A stretch of DNA of 64,000 nt from assembly GCF_004363075.1 (NCBI RefSeq), contig NZ_SNYN01000018.1, positions 1 through 64,000 on the forward strand, read 5' to 3'. The translations under genes and the position numbers were made by a program. Below the pieces are notes generated by a model. It was not told the origin of the DNA. It searched no databases and saw nothing but the letters and a program-made list of their open reading frames with translations. Shown one piece after another: positions 33,904 through 45,595 of this stretch; positions within the stretch are counted from its first letter, which is position 1; every line of letters starts with the position of its first letter. The stretch comes from Actinorugispora endophytica (GTDB lineage: Bacteria; Actinomycetota; Actinomycetes; Streptosporangiales; Streptosporangiaceae).

Positions 33904-34581
33904 CTAGTTGAGGTTGACCTCGTGGCGCAGGAACCGGCCCGCGGGCAGGAGGCGGAGCGAGGACAGCACCCGGTTCTCCCGGCGCAGCAGCTCCGCGGCC
34001 AGCTCCAGGCGGGCGGCGGCGTGCTCGGCCTCCAGCAGGGCCTGCTTGTCGCTCTGGTCCAGGATCATCGCACCGGCCACCGAGTAGGAGCGCGGCAGGG
34101 GCGGTTCGGGGAACTCCCCGGGGGTCCCGGAGGCCACTCCGACGCCGTTCAGCCGCTCGCGGTACAGCGCGAACCGGCGCGCCACCCGCTCACCCCAGCC
34201 CTCGGCGTCGTCTCCCACCTCGTCGGGCAGCGGAGTGGTCTCCGCGCGCAGGTACGGGACGTCGTCGTCGGGTTCGACGAGCTCGGCCACGCGGAAGCGC
34301 TCCACGCCGGTGACCAGGAGGTCGAAGCCCTCGTCCGGGCGCTGCCGCACGGTGCTGATCTCGGCCACGCAGCCGACCTGGGCCAGCTGCCGCACGGTGT
34401 GCTCGCCGACCTCGTGGCCGAGTTCGATCCCGATGACCCCGAACGCGCGGGGCCGGTCCGCGGGGAGCGACAGCAGGTCGTTCACCAGCCGCAGGTAGCG
34501 GTCCTCGAACACGCGCAGCGGCATGGCCAGTCCCGGAAAGAGGACCGACCCGAGGGGGAAGAGCGGAAGCCTGCTGGACAC
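33904..34581 (-). CDS. LON substrate-binding (N-terminal) domain protein
   Basis: A 225-residue stand-alone LON N-domain protein: LPLFPLGSVLFPGLAMPLRVFEDRYLRLVNDLL at the start, then GCVAEISTVRQRPDEGFDLLVTGVERFRV and a helical C-terminal part. It lacks the ATPase and protease domains of Lon. Stand-alone members may act as substrate or ubiquitin-ligase-like binding proteins; the bacterial role is unknown. Confidence 0.88.
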   Translation of the reverse strand: MSSRLPLFPLGSVLFPGLAMPLRVFEDRYLRLVNDLLSLPADRPRAFGVIGIELGHEVGEHTVRQLAQVGCVAEISTVRQRPDEGFDLLVTGVERFRVAELVEPDDDVPYLRAETTPLPDEVGDDAEGWGERVARRFALYRERLNGVGVASGTPGEFPEPPLPRSYSVAGAMILDQSDKQALLEAEHAAARLELAAELLRRENRVLSSLRLLPAGRFLRHEVNLN

Positions 34582-34631
34582 CGTACAAGTATGCCCGCAA
34601 AAGCGGGACGCCCTCCGCGCCCCCGTCCCCT

Positions 34632-34701
34632 CCCCGCTGATCTTGGCCTTTCCGGGGTCACCACCGCCTCCGAGACCCCGGGAAGGTCGGGACCAGCGGG
34701 G
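34632..34701. terminator. Long palindrome after the ferritin gene
   Basis: A stem of about 28 bp with arms CCCCGCTGATCTTGGCCTTT... (34632 on) and ...GGACCAGCGGGG (to 34701), ending 1 bp before the ferritin stop. It belongs to the same sequence family as 49072-49141 and 59375-59452. Confidence 0.75.
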
Positions 34702-34702
34702 T

Positions 34703-35257
34703 TCAGGAGGTCGCCGGGCCCGCGGTCGCGGGGGCGTCGGACTCGCCGCCGGAGGTGTCGGGCATGTCGCGGGCGACGAAGGACTCGACGTCGAACATGT
34801 TGCCGTTGGCGCGGTCCATGACCGCCAGCAGCGTGGACATCTTGGCGACCTCCTCGGTCTGCTCCTTGAGGAACCACTGGAGGAACTGCTCGCCGGTGTA
34901 GTCGTTCTCGTCGCGCGCGGTCTTGGCCAGCAGGTGGAACTGGTCGGTGACCGCGCGCTCCTGGCGCAGGGCGAGCGCCACCAGGTCGCGCGGGGTGTCG
35001 AATTCGTTCCGGATCTCGTCCGTGGCCGGAATCGTGGCGGGCACGTCGCTGTCGATGAGGAAGCGCAGGATCATCATGGCGTGGTCGCGCTCTTCGAGCG
35101 ACTGGTAGTAGAAGACGCGGGCCAGCTGGGGGAGGTCCCGGCTGTCGAACCAGGCGGCCAGCGCGATGTACTGCTGGGACGCGGTGAACTCGTGTCTGAG
35201 CTGCTCCACGAGGAGCCGGTGGAACTTGGAAAGGCCGTGGTCGGTGCTCGTAGTCAT
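34703..35257 (-). CDS. Ferritin (BfrB-like)
   Basis: A 184-residue non-haem ferritin. Ferroxidase ligands are visible: Glu in QLRHEFTASQQYIAL, Glu-Glu-x-x-His in YYQSLEERDHAMMIL, Glu in RQERAVTDQ and Gln/Glu in FLKEQTEEVAKMS. It stores iron in a 24-subunit shell. The C-terminal 25 residues are an acidic Ala/Pro tail like that of mycobacterial BfrB. The ATG at 35257 begins the conserved part. Tandem iron boxes lie at 35319-35380, upstream in the divergent region, as in mycobacterial bfrB, which IdeR activates. Confidence 0.93.
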   Translation of the reverse strand: MTTSTDHGLSKFHRLLVEQLRHEFTASQQYIALAAWFDSRDLPQLARVFYYQSLEERDHAMMILRFLIDSDVPATIPATDEIRNEFDTPRDLVALALRQERAVTDQFHLLAKTARDENDYTGEQFLQWFLKEQTEEVAKMSTLLAVMDRANGNMFDVESFVARDMPDTSGGESDAPATAGPATS

Positions 35258-35318
35258 GCCTCGACAATAGCCCAAGGATAAAGAATCGGCGATTATTGCG
35301 AAGGTAATTTCGATCGCT

Positions 35319-35380
35319 TAGGCAAGCCTTTATTAATTCAAATTAGGTTAGGTGCTCCAAAGTTAGGAAAGGCTTGTTTT
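35319..35380. promoter_or_regulatory. Tandem IdeR/DmdR-like iron boxes
   Basis: Three overlapping TTAGG-based sites lie in the 227-bp gap between ferritin and hisD: TTAGGCAAGCCTTTATTAA (35319-35337), TTAGGTTAGGTGCTCCAAA (35343-35361) and TTAGGAAAGGCTTG (35363-35376). The first two match the degenerate IdeR consensus TWAGGTWAGSCTWACCTWA at 15 and 14 of 19 positions by eye. Their distance from the ferritin start (about 60-120 bp) suits activation. Confidence 0.7.
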
Positions 35381-35484
35381 CCGTCGGCCCCGGCGGCCCC
35401 GTCCCGCCCCGCCCCGGCCCCGCGCCGGCCGGTGTCCGTCGGCCGCGCCGCTGGTCGGTGGGGCCCGCCCCTAGAATGAGGGGC

Positions 35485-36792
35485 GTGATCTCCCGAATCG
35501 ATCTCCGAGGAAACCCCGCCGACCCGCGCGACTCCCTGCCGCGCGCCGAGCTGGACATCGCGTCCGCGGTCGAGAAGGTCCGTCCCATCTGCGAGGACGT
35601 GCGCCATCGCGGGGTCGACGCGCTGATCGAGCTGGGGGAGCGCTTCGACGGAGTCCGCCTCACCCGGCTCAGGGTCCCCCAGGACGCCATCGAGGCGTCG
35701 CTGAGGGACCTGGACCCCGCGGTGCGCGCCGCGCTGGAGGAGTCGATCCGCCGCGCCCGCCTGGTCCACCGCGACCAGCGCCGCGCCGACACCACCACCC
35801 GGGTCGTTCCCGGCGGCACGGTCACCGAGCGCTGGGTCCCCGTCGACCGGGTCGGGCTGTACGTGCCGGGCGGCCGCGCCGTGTACCCGTCCAGCGTCGT
35901 GATGAACGTCGTGCCCGCCCAGGAGGCCGAGGTGCCCTCCCTGGCGGTGGCCTCCCCGCCGCAGGCCGGGTTCGGCGGGCTGCCGCACCCCACCATCCTG
36001 GCCGCCTGCGCCCTGCTCGGCGTGGACGAGGTGTACGCCGTGGGCGGCGCCCAGGCCGTGGCGATGTTCGCCTACGGCGCGGGCGAGTGCGCGCGCGCCG
36101 ACCTGGTCACCGGTCCCGGCAACATCTGGGTGGCCGCCGCGAAGCGCCTGCTCAAGGGCGTCATCGGCATCGACTCCGAGGCCGGGCCCACCGAGATCGC
36201 CGTCCTCGCCGACGACACCGCCGACCCCGGCTACGTCGCCGCCGACCTGATCAGCCAGGCCGAGCACGACGTGGTCGCCGCCTCGGTGCTCGTCACCCCG
36301 TCCGAGGCGCTCGCCGAACGCGTCGAGGCCGAGCTCGCCGTCCGCGTGCCCGCCACGAAGCACAGCGAGCGCGTGGCCGAGGCCCTGGCCGGACCCCAGT
36401 CCGGCATCGTCCTGGTCGACGACCTCGACCACGGACTCGCCGTCGTCAACGCCTACGCCGCCGAGCACCTGGAGGTCATGACCGCCGACGCGCGCGCGGT
36501 CGCGGCCCGGGTGCGCAACGCCGGAGCGGTCTTCGTCGGCGACTACGCCCCGGTGTCCCTGGGCGACTACTGCGCGGGCTCCAACCACGTGCTGCCCACC
36601 GGCGGCTGCGCCTGCCACTCCTCGGGCCTGAGCGTGCAGAGCTTCCTGCGCGGCATCCACGTCGTCGACTACGACCGGGCGGCCCTGGCCGAGGTCGCCC
36701 ACCACGTGGTGGCCCTGTCGGGGGCCGAGGACCTCCCCGCGCACGGCGAGGCCGTGACCGCGCGAATCCCCACCAAGGAGCAGCAGGCGTGA
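35485..36792 (+). CDS. hisD: Histidinol dehydrogenase
   Basis: A 435-residue zinc enzyme that oxidises L-histidinol to L-histidine with two NAD. Diagnostic blocks are [39 protein letters not shown] and DLISQAEHD with Gln and His zinc ligands. AEHLEVMT and [24 protein letters not shown] follow near the C-terminus. The GTG at 35485 is preceded by a possible TAGAAT -10 box about 10 bp away, so the mRNA may be nearly leaderless. It is the first gene of the his operon, and its stop overlaps hisC. Confidence 0.97.
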   Translation: MISRIDLRGNPADPRDSLPRAELDIASAVEKVRPICEDVRHRGVDALIELGERFDGVRLTRLRVPQDAIEASLRDLDPAVRAALEESIRRARLVHRDQRRADTTTRVVPGGTVTERWVPVDRVGLYVPGGRAVYPSSVVMNVVPAQEAEVPSLAVASPPQAGFGGLPHPTILAACALLGVDEVYAVGGAQAVAMFAYGAGECARADLVTGPGNIWVAAAKRLLKGVIGIDSEAGPTEIAVLADDTADPGYVAADLISQAEHDVVAASVLVTPSEALAERVEAELAVRVPATKHSERVAEALAGPQSGIVLVDDLDHGLAVVNAYAAEHLEVMTADARAVAARVRNAGAVFVGDYAPVSLGDYCAGSNHVLPTGGCACHSSGLSVQSFLRGIHVVDYDRAALAEVAHHVVALSGAEDLPAHGEAVTARIPTKEQQA

Positions 36793-37892
36793 ACGACTTC
36801 GGACACGACGGCTTCGGCCTCGCGGACCTGCCGCTGCGCGACGCGCTGCGGGGCCAGACCCCCTACGGCGCGCCGCAGCTGGAGGTGCCCGCCGCCCTCA
36901 ACACCAACGAGAACCCGTACCCGCCCTCGCCGCGCCTGGCCGAGGCGGTCGGCCGCGCCGTCGCCGCGGCGGCCACCGGTCTCAACCGGTACCCCGACCG
37001 CGACGCCCCCAAGCTGCGCGCGGCCCTGGCGGACTACCTCGGGCACGGCCTGGACACCTCGAACGTGTGGGCCGCGAACGGCTCCAACGAGGTCCTCCAG
37101 CAGATCCTCCAGGCGTTCGGCGGCCCGGGCCGGAAGGCCATGGGCTTCGAGCCGTCCTACTCCATGCACCCGATCATCGCGCGCGGCTCGGGCACCGAGT
37201 GGGTGCCCGTCCCCCGCGCGCCGGACTTCGCCGTGGACGTCGCGGCCGCCGTCGCGGCGGTCGAGGAGCACCGGCCGTCGGTGGTGTTCCTGACCTCGCC
37301 CAACAACCCCACCGGCACCGCGCTGCCGCTGGCGACCGTCGAGGCCGTCGCCCGCGTCGCGCCCGGCGTCGTCGTCGTGGACGAGGCCTACGCCGAGTTC
37401 CGCCGCGAGGGCACCCCCAGCGCGCTGTCGCTGCTGCCGTCCCTGCCGCGCGTCATCGTCTCGCGCACCATGTCCAAGGCGTTCGCCCTGGCGGGCGCCC
37501 GCCTGGGCTACCTCGCCGCGCACCCCGCCGTCGTGGACGCCCTGCAGCTCGTGCGGCTGCCCTACCACCTGTCCGCCGTCACCCAGGCGGTGGCCGTCAC
37601 CGCGCTGGAGCACGCCGAAGAGCTCCTGGGCGCGGTCGACCGGCTGCGCGCCGAACGCGACGCCCTCGTGGACTGGCTGCGCGGGCACGGCTTCGCGGTC
37701 GCCGACTCCGATGCCAACTTCGTGCTGTTCGGCCGCTTCGAGGACCGCTCGGCGGTGTTCGAGGGAATGCTGGAGCGGGGCGTGCTCATCCGCGAGGTCG
37801 GACCGCCCGAGTGGCTGCGCGTCACCGTCGGCACCCCCGAGGAAATGTCCGCCTTCCGCGCGGCGTTGCTCGAGGTGACCGGCCGCGCCTGA
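36789..37892 (+). CDS. hisC: Histidinol-phosphate aminotransferase
   Basis: A 367-residue fold type I PLP aminotransferase. It has [13 protein letters not shown] at the start, the PLP contacts [11 protein letters not shown] and VVDEAYAEF, and the Schiff-base Lys in [18 protein letters not shown]. It converts imidazole-acetol phosphate to histidinol phosphate. The GTG overlaps the hisD stop by 4 bp. Confidence 0.97.
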   Translation: MNDFGHDGFGLADLPLRDALRGQTPYGAPQLEVPAALNTNENPYPPSPRLAEAVGRAVAAAATGLNRYPDRDAPKLRAALADYLGHGLDTSNVWAANGSNEVLQQILQAFGGPGRKAMGFEPSYSMHPIIARGSGTEWVPVPRAPDFAVDVAAAVAAVEEHRPSVVFLTSPNNPTGTALPLATVEAVARVAPGVVVVDEAYAEFRREGTPSALSLLPSLPRVIVSRTMSKAFALAGARLGYLAAHPAVVDALQLVRLPYHLSAVTQAVAVTALEHAEELLGAVDRLRAERDALVDWLRGHGFAVADSDANFVLFGRFEDRSAVFEGMLERGVLIREVGPPEWLRVTVGTPEEMSAFRAALLEVTGRA

Positions 37893-37991
37893 GACGAGCG
37901 GGACGCCACGCCCCGCGAGACCCCGTGAACCCGTGACAGCGCCGTCACCGGACCCGCCCGCAGTACGAAGACAGAGAACCCGAAGGAACCC

Positions 37992-38585
37992 ATGAGCCGC
38001 ATCGGCCGCGTCGAACGCGCCACCAAGGAGACCAAGGTCCTGGTCGAGATCAACCTCGACGGAACCGGCGTCGCCGACATCTCCACCGGCGTCGGCTTCT
38101 ACGACCACATGCTCGACCAGCTCGCCAAGCACGGGCTGTTCGACCTGACCGTGCGCACCGAGGGCGACCTGCACATCGACGCGCACCACACCATGGAGGA
38201 CACCGCGCTCGCGCTCGGCGCGGCCTTCCGCGAGGCCCTGGGCGACAAGGTCGGCATCCGCCGCTTCGCCGACGCCAAGGTCCCCCTCGACGAGGCGCTC
38301 GCCGAGGTCACCGTGGACGTCTCGGGACGGCCCTACCTGGTGCACTCGGAGCCCGAGAACATGGCCCCGGTCATCGGCCGCGACTACGACACCACGATGA
38401 CCCGGCACGTCTTCGAGTCGTTCGTCGCCCAGGCCCGCGTGGCCCTGCACATCCACGTGCCCTACGGGCGCAACGCGCACCACATCGTGGAGTGCCAGTT
38501 CAAGGCGTTCGCCCGCGCGCTGCGCTTCGCCTCCGAACGCGACCCCCGCGTCACGGGGGTGCCCTCGACCAAGGGCGCGCTGTGA
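37992..38585 (+). CDS. hisB: Imidazoleglycerol-phosphate dehydratase
   Basis: A 197-residue stand-alone HisB. Manganese-binding motifs are STGVGFYDHMLDQLAKHG, DLHIDAHHTMEDTALALG and, in the second half, RHVFESFVAQ and GRNAHHIVECQFKAFARAL. It lacks the phosphatase domain of the E. coli fusion. It lies 99 bp after hisC, and its stop overlaps the next small gene. Confidence 0.97.
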   Translation: MSRIGRVERATKETKVLVEINLDGTGVADISTGVGFYDHMLDQLAKHGLFDLTVRTEGDLHIDAHHTMEDTALALGAAFREALGDKVGIRRFADAKVPLDEALAEVTVDVSGRPYLVHSEPENMAPVIGRDYDTTMTRHVFESFVAQARVALHIHVPYGRNAHHIVECQFKAFARALRFASERDPRVTGVPSTKGAL

Positions 38586-38743
38586 TGCAGGACCTCTGGG
38601 GCGTCCTGCTGATCGCCCTGGGCGGCCTCCTGGCCGGCGGCACCGTGGCGCTGTGGAAGACCGGGAAGCCCGTCGCCCTCGGCCTGGCCGCCTGCGCGGC
38701 CCTGGCCGTGGCGGGCGGGGTCCTGCGCCTCGACTACTTCTGA
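38585..38743 (+). CDS. Small membrane protein between hisB and hisH
   Basis: A 52-residue protein starting [29 protein letters not shown], with two hydrophobic helices and a short basic loop, ending RLDYF. Its ATG overlaps the hisB stop (TGATG), so it is translated with the his genes. Similar small membrane ORFs sit here in other actinomycetes; the function is unknown. Confidence 0.8.
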   Translation: MQDLWGVLLIALGGLLAGGTVALWKTGKPVALGLAACAALAVAGGVLRLDYF

Positions 38744-38825
38744 CCGGGCCCTCCGCCGGACCCGGACACCGGGGCCGGCGGAGCGCGGCCCGGGACCATC
38801 TCGCACAGGAAAGGCGTGCTCGCAC

Positions 38826-39461
38826 GTGCAGCCACGCGTCGTCATCTTGGACTACGGATCGGGAAACCTGCGCTCGGCGCAACGCGCCGTCGAGCGCACC
38901 GGAGCGGACGTCACCGTCACCGGGGACCCGCACGCCGCGCTGGAGGCGGACGGCCTCCTGGTCCCCGGAGTGGGCGCCTTCGACGCCTGCATGGCGGGGC
39001 TGCGCGCGGTCAGGGGCGACCGCGTCATCGGCAAGCGCCTGGCGGGCGGGCGCCCCGTCCTCGGGATCTGTGTGGGCATGCAGATCCTGTTCGAGCGGGG
39101 CGTCGAGCACGGCACCGCCACCGAGGGGTGCGCCGAGTGGCCCGGCACCGTGGAGCGCCTGGACGCCCCCGTCGTGCCGCACATGGGCTGGAACACCGTC
39201 GCGGCCCCCGAGGGCTCCGCGCTGTTCGCCGGGGTCGACGAGGGGGAGCGCTTCTACTTCGTGCACTCCTACGGCGTGCGCTCCTGGGGGATGGAGAGCG
39301 CCGACCCGTACCTGAGGCCGCCGCTGGTCACCTGGACCACCCACGGCGCCCCGTTCGTGGCGGCCGTGGAGAACGGACCGCTGTGGGCCACCCAGTTCCA
39401 CCCCGAGAAGTCCGGCGACGCCGGGGCCCGGCTGCTCGCCAACTGGGTCGCGACACTTTAA
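38826..39461 (+). CDS. hisH: Imidazole glycerol phosphate synthase, glutaminase subunit
   Basis: A 211-residue class I glutamine amidotransferase. The nucleophile Cys lies in [14 protein letters not shown], the oxyanion region in PHMGWNTV, and the His-Glu pair in [10 protein letters not shown]. It supplies ammonia to HisF. GTG start at 38826. A long hairpin follows it before priA. Confidence 0.96.
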   Translation: MQPRVVILDYGSGNLRSAQRAVERTGADVTVTGDPHAALEADGLLVPGVGAFDACMAGLRAVRGDRVIGKRLAGGRPVLGICVGMQILFERGVEHGTATEGCAEWPGTVERLDAPVVPHMGWNTVAAPEGSALFAGVDEGERFYFVHSYGVRSWGMESADPYLRPPLVTWTTHGAPFVAAVENGPLWATQFHPEKSGDAGARLLANWVATL

Positions 39462-39479
39462 CGCGGCGCCCCACCCCAC

Positions 39480-39543
39480 CGATGGTCTTGACGTCGGCGC
39501 CCCCCGGAACGGACACCACAGGGCGGCAACGTCGAGACCATCG
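39480..39543 (+). promoter_or_regulatory. Long-loop hairpin between hisH and priA
   Basis: CGATGGTCTTGACGT at 39480-39494 pairs with ACGTCGAGACCATCG at 39529-39543 (15 bp with one G-U pair) around a 34-nt loop. It fills most of the 108-bp gap and ends 26 bp before the priA start, so it may affect expression or stability of the downstream his genes. Confidence 0.5.
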
Positions 39544-39569
39544 TCTGATCGAAAGGTTTTCCGAGAACA

Positions 39570-40307
39570 ATGGCCACCACCCTTGAACTCCTGCCCGCCG
39601 TCGACGTGGCCGGCGGCCAGGCCGTCCAGCTCGTCCAGGGCAAAGCCGGCTCCGGCGGCCGGTACGGCGACCCGCTGGCCGCGGCGACGGCCTGGCAGAA
39701 CGCCGGCGCCGAGTGGATCCACCTGGTCGACCTGGACGCCGCCTTCGGGCGAGGCCACAACCGCGAGCTGCTGACCTCCATCGTCGGGCGGCTCGACGTG
39801 CGGGTGGAGCTGTCCGGCGGAATCCGCGACGACGAGTCGCTGGCCGCGGCGCTGGCCACCGGATGCCGCCGCGTCAACATCGGCACCGCCGCGCTGGAGA
39901 ACCCCGAGTGGTGCGCCAGGATCATCGCCGAGCACGGCGACAGGATCGCCATCGGCCTGGACGTGCGCGGCACCACCCTGGCCGCGCGCGGCTGGACCCG
40001 CGACGGCGGCGACCTCCACGCGACGCTGGACCGGTTGGAGGCCGAGGGCTGCGCCCGCTACGTCGTCACCGACGTCAACAAGGACGGCACCCTCAAGGGC
40101 CCCAACCTGGAGCTGCTGCGCGACGTGTGCGCGCGCACCGGCAAGCCCGTCGTGGCCAGCGGCGGCGTGTCCAGCCTCGACGACCTGAAGGCCATCGCCG
40201 CCCTGGTGCCCGAAGGCGTCGAGGGCGCGATCATGGGGACCGCCCTGTACGAGGGCGCGTTCACCCTGGAGGACGCGCTGGCGACGGTGCGCGAGGCGGC
40301 CCGATGA
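39570..40307 (+). CDS. priA: Bifunctional phosphoribosyl isomerase (HisA/TrpF)
   Basis: A 245-residue (beta/alpha)8 isomerase. Catalytic Asp12 lies in [15 protein letters not shown] and Asp168 in [16 protein letters not shown]. Arg140 and Trp142 in [10 protein letters not shown] match the residues that let actinobacterial PriA work on both the histidine and tryptophan substrates. It therefore probably isomerises both ProFAR and phosphoribosyl anthranilate. The trp genes in this window include trpC, trpB and trpA but no trpF, which supports the dual role. Its stop overlaps hisF. Confidence 0.94.
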   Translation: MATTLELLPAVDVAGGQAVQLVQGKAGSGGRYGDPLAAATAWQNAGAEWIHLVDLDAAFGRGHNRELLTSIVGRLDVRVELSGGIRDDESLAAALATGCRRVNIGTAALENPEWCARIIAEHGDRIAIGLDVRGTTLAARGWTRDGGDLHATLDRLEAEGCARYVVTDVNKDGTLKGPNLELLRDVCARTGKPVVASGGVSSLDDLKAIAALVPEGVEGAIMGTALYEGAFTLEDALATVREAAR

Positions 40308-41074
40308 GCCTGGCCGTGCGCGTCATCCCCTGCCTGGACGTGGACGCCGGGAGGGTGGTCAAGGGCGTCAACTTCCAGAACCTGCGGGACGCGGGCGACC
40401 CCGTCGAACTGGCCCGGCGCTACGACGCCGAGGGCGCGGACGAGCTGACCTTCCTGGACGTCACCGCCTCCAGCGGCGACCGCGAGACCACCTACGACGT
40501 GGTGCGGCGCACCGCGGAGCAGGTGTTCATCCCCCTCACCGTCGGCGGCGGGGTGCGCGCCCCCGACGACGTCGACCGGCTGCTGCGCGCCGGAGCCGAC
40601 AAGGTCGGCGTCAACACCGCGGCCGTCGACCGGCCCGAGCTCATCCGCGAGATCGCCGGGCGCTTCGGCAGCCAGGTGCTGGTGCTCTCGGCGGACGTGC
40701 GCCGCGCCGCCGAGGGCGCCGCCACCTCCAGCGGCTTCGAGGTCACCACGCACGGCGGCCGCAGGGGGACCGGCCTCGACGCCGTGGAGTGGGTCCGGCA
40801 CGCGGCCGAACTCGGCGCGGGCGAGATCCTGCTCAACTCCATGGACGCCGACGGCACCAGGGCCGGGTTCGACCTGGAGCTGATCCGCGCGGTGCGCGCG
40901 GTGGTGACCGTGCCGCTGATCGCCAGCGGGGGAGCGGGCGCCGTCGAGCACTTCGCCCCCGCCGTGGACGCCGGGGCCGACGCGGTCCTGGCCGCCAGCG
41001 TGTTCCACTTCGGGGAGTTCACCGTCGACGACGTCAAGGCCGACCTGAGGGCGAAGGGCCACCCGGTGCGCTGA
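40304..41074 (+). CDS. hisF: Imidazole glycerol phosphate synthase, cyclase subunit
   Basis: A 256-residue (beta/alpha)8 cyclase. Catalytic Asp is in [18 protein letters not shown] and the second Asp in [44 protein letters not shown] forms the phosphate site. It makes IGP and AICAR from PRFAR with ammonia from HisH. ATG overlaps the priA stop. Confidence 0.97.
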   Translation: MSLAVRVIPCLDVDAGRVVKGVNFQNLRDAGDPVELARRYDAEGADELTFLDVTASSGDRETTYDVVRRTAEQVFIPLTVGGGVRAPDDVDRLLRAGADKVGVNTAAVDRPELIREIAGRFGSQVLVLSADVRRAAEGAATSSGFEVTTHGGRRGTGLDAVEWVRHAAELGAGEILLNSMDADGTRAGFDLELIRAVRAVVTVPLIASGGAGAVEHFAPAVDAGADAVLAASVFHFGEFTVDDVKADLRAKGHPVR

Positions 41075-41120
41075 GGAGGCCGGCGGAAGCCCCCGGCCGG
41101 GAGAACGAGGGACCGGCCGG

Positions 41121-41149
41121 GCGGGGGCCTCCACGTCGGAGGCCCCCGC
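41121..41149 (+). terminator. Terminator after hisF
   Basis: Perfect 12-bp stem GCGGGGGCCTCC / GGAGGCCCCCGC with loop ACGTC, 46 bp after the hisF stop. Confidence 0.8.
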
Positions 41150-41204
41150 ATCGGGTGGCCCGGGAGCGCCGCCACGCGCGGCTCCCTCCGGAAACGGTGA
41201 AAGC

Positions 41205-41218
41205 GTTCCCAAAAGAAC
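41205..41218. promoter_or_regulatory. Small inverted repeat before the ABC exporter operon
   Basis: The 347-bp gap between hisF and the ABC genes holds the terminator and, further on, GTTC-CCAAAA-GAAC just after TGAAAGC. It could be an operator; no regulator gene is adjacent. Confidence 0.3.
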
Positions 41219-41421
41219 ACGTCGGGACATAGCACATCCGCCCCTTTCGGGTACAGGCCACAAGTGGCCCCAAGCCGGTTCGGACCGGGGCGGAATAGCC
41301 GCCGCGCCCACCGTGCTGAAGCGATCAGGGCGGGCTGTCCCACCGCGCGGGTACCGTGTTGGGCCGGTGCGCCCGCCGCATCCGCGCGGTTCTTCTCACC
41401 ACCGACGTAGCTGGGGGACGT

Positions 41422-43337
<1,916 letters not shown>

Positions 43338-43341
<4 letters not shown>

Positions 43342-45200
43342 GCGCCCCGGCGCGCACCCGCAGCGGCCGCGACGACGCGTCCGCCACCCCCCGCGCCGAA
43401 GCGGGCGCGGACGCCGGAGGGGGCACGCCCTCCGCCCTGCACCGGTCCGCCGACTCCGCGTGGGCCACTCTGCGCCGCGGCGTCGCCCTTTCCCCCGAGT
43501 TCACCCAGGGCCTGGCCCTGACCGTCGTGTTCGCGCTCGTCGCCACCGTCGGCAAGATCGTGGTGCCGATGGCCGTGCAGCAGATCATCGACAACGGCAT
43601 GCTCGACGAGAACGGGGCCGACCTCGGCTTCGTCGCCCGCGCGGTCGCGGTGAGCGCCGCCCTGGTGCTGGTCACCGCCTTCTGCTCGTACGCGATGAAC
43701 GCGCGCCTGTACAAGGCCACCGAGTCCGGGCTCGCGACCCTGCGCCGCAAGGCGTTCCGGCACGTGCACGACCTGTCGGTGCTGACCCAGAACAGCGAGC
43801 GCAAGGGCGCGCTCGTGTCCCGGGTGACCAGCGACGTCGACCAGATCAGCACCTTCATGCAGTGGGGCGGCATCCTGCTGATCATCAGCGCGGGCCAGCT
43901 CCTGATCGCCACCGTCCTGATGACGGTGTACTCCTGGCAGCTCACCCTGCTGGTGTGGGTGAGCTTCCTGCCGCTGCTGTTCGGCGTGCGCTGGCTCCAG
44001 AAGCTGCTCTCCAAGGCGTACCTGAAGGTGCGCGAGCGCACCGGCGAGATGCTCGGCGTCATCGGCGAGACCGTCGTGGGCGCGGCCGTCATCCGCGCCT
44101 ACGGCACCGAGGAGCGCACCGCCGAGCGCGTGGACGCGAGCGTCCTGGCCACGCGCGGCGCCCAGGTCAAGGCCCAGCGACTGTCCATGGCGGTGTCCCC
44201 GTTCGCCGAGATCGTCGCGGCCTTCGCCTACTCGGCGATCATCGTCGCCGGTGTGTGGCTGGGGATCGCGGGCGCGCTCAGCGCGGGGGAGCTGGTGGCC
44301 TTCCTGTTCCTGGTGACCCTGTTCATCTCGCCCATGATGATGGCCACCGAGATCTTCAACGAGGCGCAGAACGCCATCGCGGGCTGGCGCCGGGTGCTCG
44401 GCGTGCTCGACACCGCCCCCGACATCGCCGACCCCGGCGCCGCGGGGCGCGAGCTGCCGCGCGGCCCCGTCTCGGTCGGCTTCGACCACGTCTCCTACGC
44501 CTACCCGTCCGGGCCCACGGTGCTCGACGACATCGACGTCGAGATCCGCCCCGGCCTGCGCGTGGCGGTGGTCGGCGAGACCGGCTCGGGCAAGACCACC
44601 TTCGTCAAGCTCCTGACCCGGCTCATGGACCCGGGCGAGGGGGCGGTCCTGCTCGACGGCGTGGACCTGCGCGAGGTGGCGTTCTCCTCGCTGCGCTCGC
44701 GCGTGGTCATGGTGCCGCAGGAGGGCTTCCTGTTCGACAGCACCCTGGGCGACAACATCCGCTTCGCCCGGCCGGAGGCCACCGACGCCGAGATCGACGC
44801 GGCGGTCGCCGAGCTGGGGCTGGGCGACTGGCTCGGCGGACTGGCGCACGGCCTGGACACGCCGGTGGGCCAGCGCGGCGAGTCGCTGTCGGCGGGGGAG
44901 CGCCAGCTCGTGGCGCTGGTGCGGGCCTACGTCGCCGACCCGGACCTGCTGGTCCTGGACGAGGCGACCTCCGCGGTCGACCCGGCCACCGAGGTGCGCA
45001 TCCAGCGGGCCCTGGACCGGCTCACCCGGGGCCGGACCTCGGTCGCGATCGCGCACCGCCTGTCCACCGCGGAGGCGGCCGACGAGGTCTTCGTCTTCGA
45101 CGGCGGCCGGATCGTCCAACGCGGCAGCCACGCCGACCTGGTCAAGGAGCCGGGCGTCTACGCCGACCTGCACTCCTCCTGGGTGCGCAGCTCCGCCTAG
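43338..45200 (+). CDS. ABC exporter half-transporter with catalytic ATPase site
   Basis: A 620-residue partner exporter. An Ala/Arg-rich tail precedes six helices (about 45-340). The ATPase domain has Walker A GETGSGKTT, Walker B LLVLDEATSAVD with the catalytic Glu, and switch His in IAHRLST. Its signature is altered to LSAGERQ. Pairing with the upstream protein gives one consensus site (this Walker motif with the partner LSGGQ) and one degenerate site, as in TM287/288-type exporters. The substrate is unknown; lipids, drugs or peptides are possible. Confidence 0.94.
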
Positions 45201-45247
45201 GGCGTGGTGGACGGATCATTCGGGGACTCTCGCCCACCAGAACGGGG

Positions 45248-45289
45248 CCCCTGCGGTGGAGACTCCCCGGGGAGTCTCCACCGCAGGGG
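45248..45289. repeat. Perfect 42-bp palindrome
   Basis: CCCCTGCGGTGGAGACTCC... reads identically on both strands with no spacer, centred at 45268/45269. It lies 48 bp after the exporter stop and may terminate transcription or extrude as a cruciform. Confidence 0.8.
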
Positions 45290-45347
45290 TGGTTCGGCGT
45301 CGGGGGTCCGCCGGCCGGATCGTCGAGGTGTTCCTGCGCTCGGCGCG

Positions 45348-45545
45348 GTGACGCGGCGGTTCGAGGGCCGGTTCCGCTCTCGCTCGGAATGATCATGGGC
45401 TTTCTGCCCTTCCCGGCCCCGAAACGGGCGGAAAGCCCACGACCGTCAACGGAACCCTCACGCGACGGACATCATGGGCGCGGCCCCGACCCGCACCCGC
45501 CGTCGCCGCCCGCCGTGACCTCGCGATCCGCGTGGCGTGAGGCCG
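45348..45545. repeat. Intergenic repeat element, copy 2 (internally inverted)
   Basis: This fills most of the 395-bp gap between the ABC genes and the SIS gene. The segment 45348-45390 is the reverse complement of part B of copy 1. Hairpin A (45397-45438, GGGCTTTCTGCCC and GGGCGGAAAGCCC) follows, then part C in the same orientation as copy 1 (45464-45545, with GATCCGCGTGGCGTGAGGCC). Relative to 25481-25655, the A-B part is inverted and C is not. Confidence 0.75.
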
Positions 45546-45595
45546 AACGACCCACCCGAAGCACCGGCGCCGAACCACCCCCGCGCCGGAGCCCC

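Noticed and set aside
36669-40019. A 1116-codon minus-strand frame across the his operon
   Set aside because: Its low-complexity product has no family features, while the plus strand encodes the his enzymes throughout.
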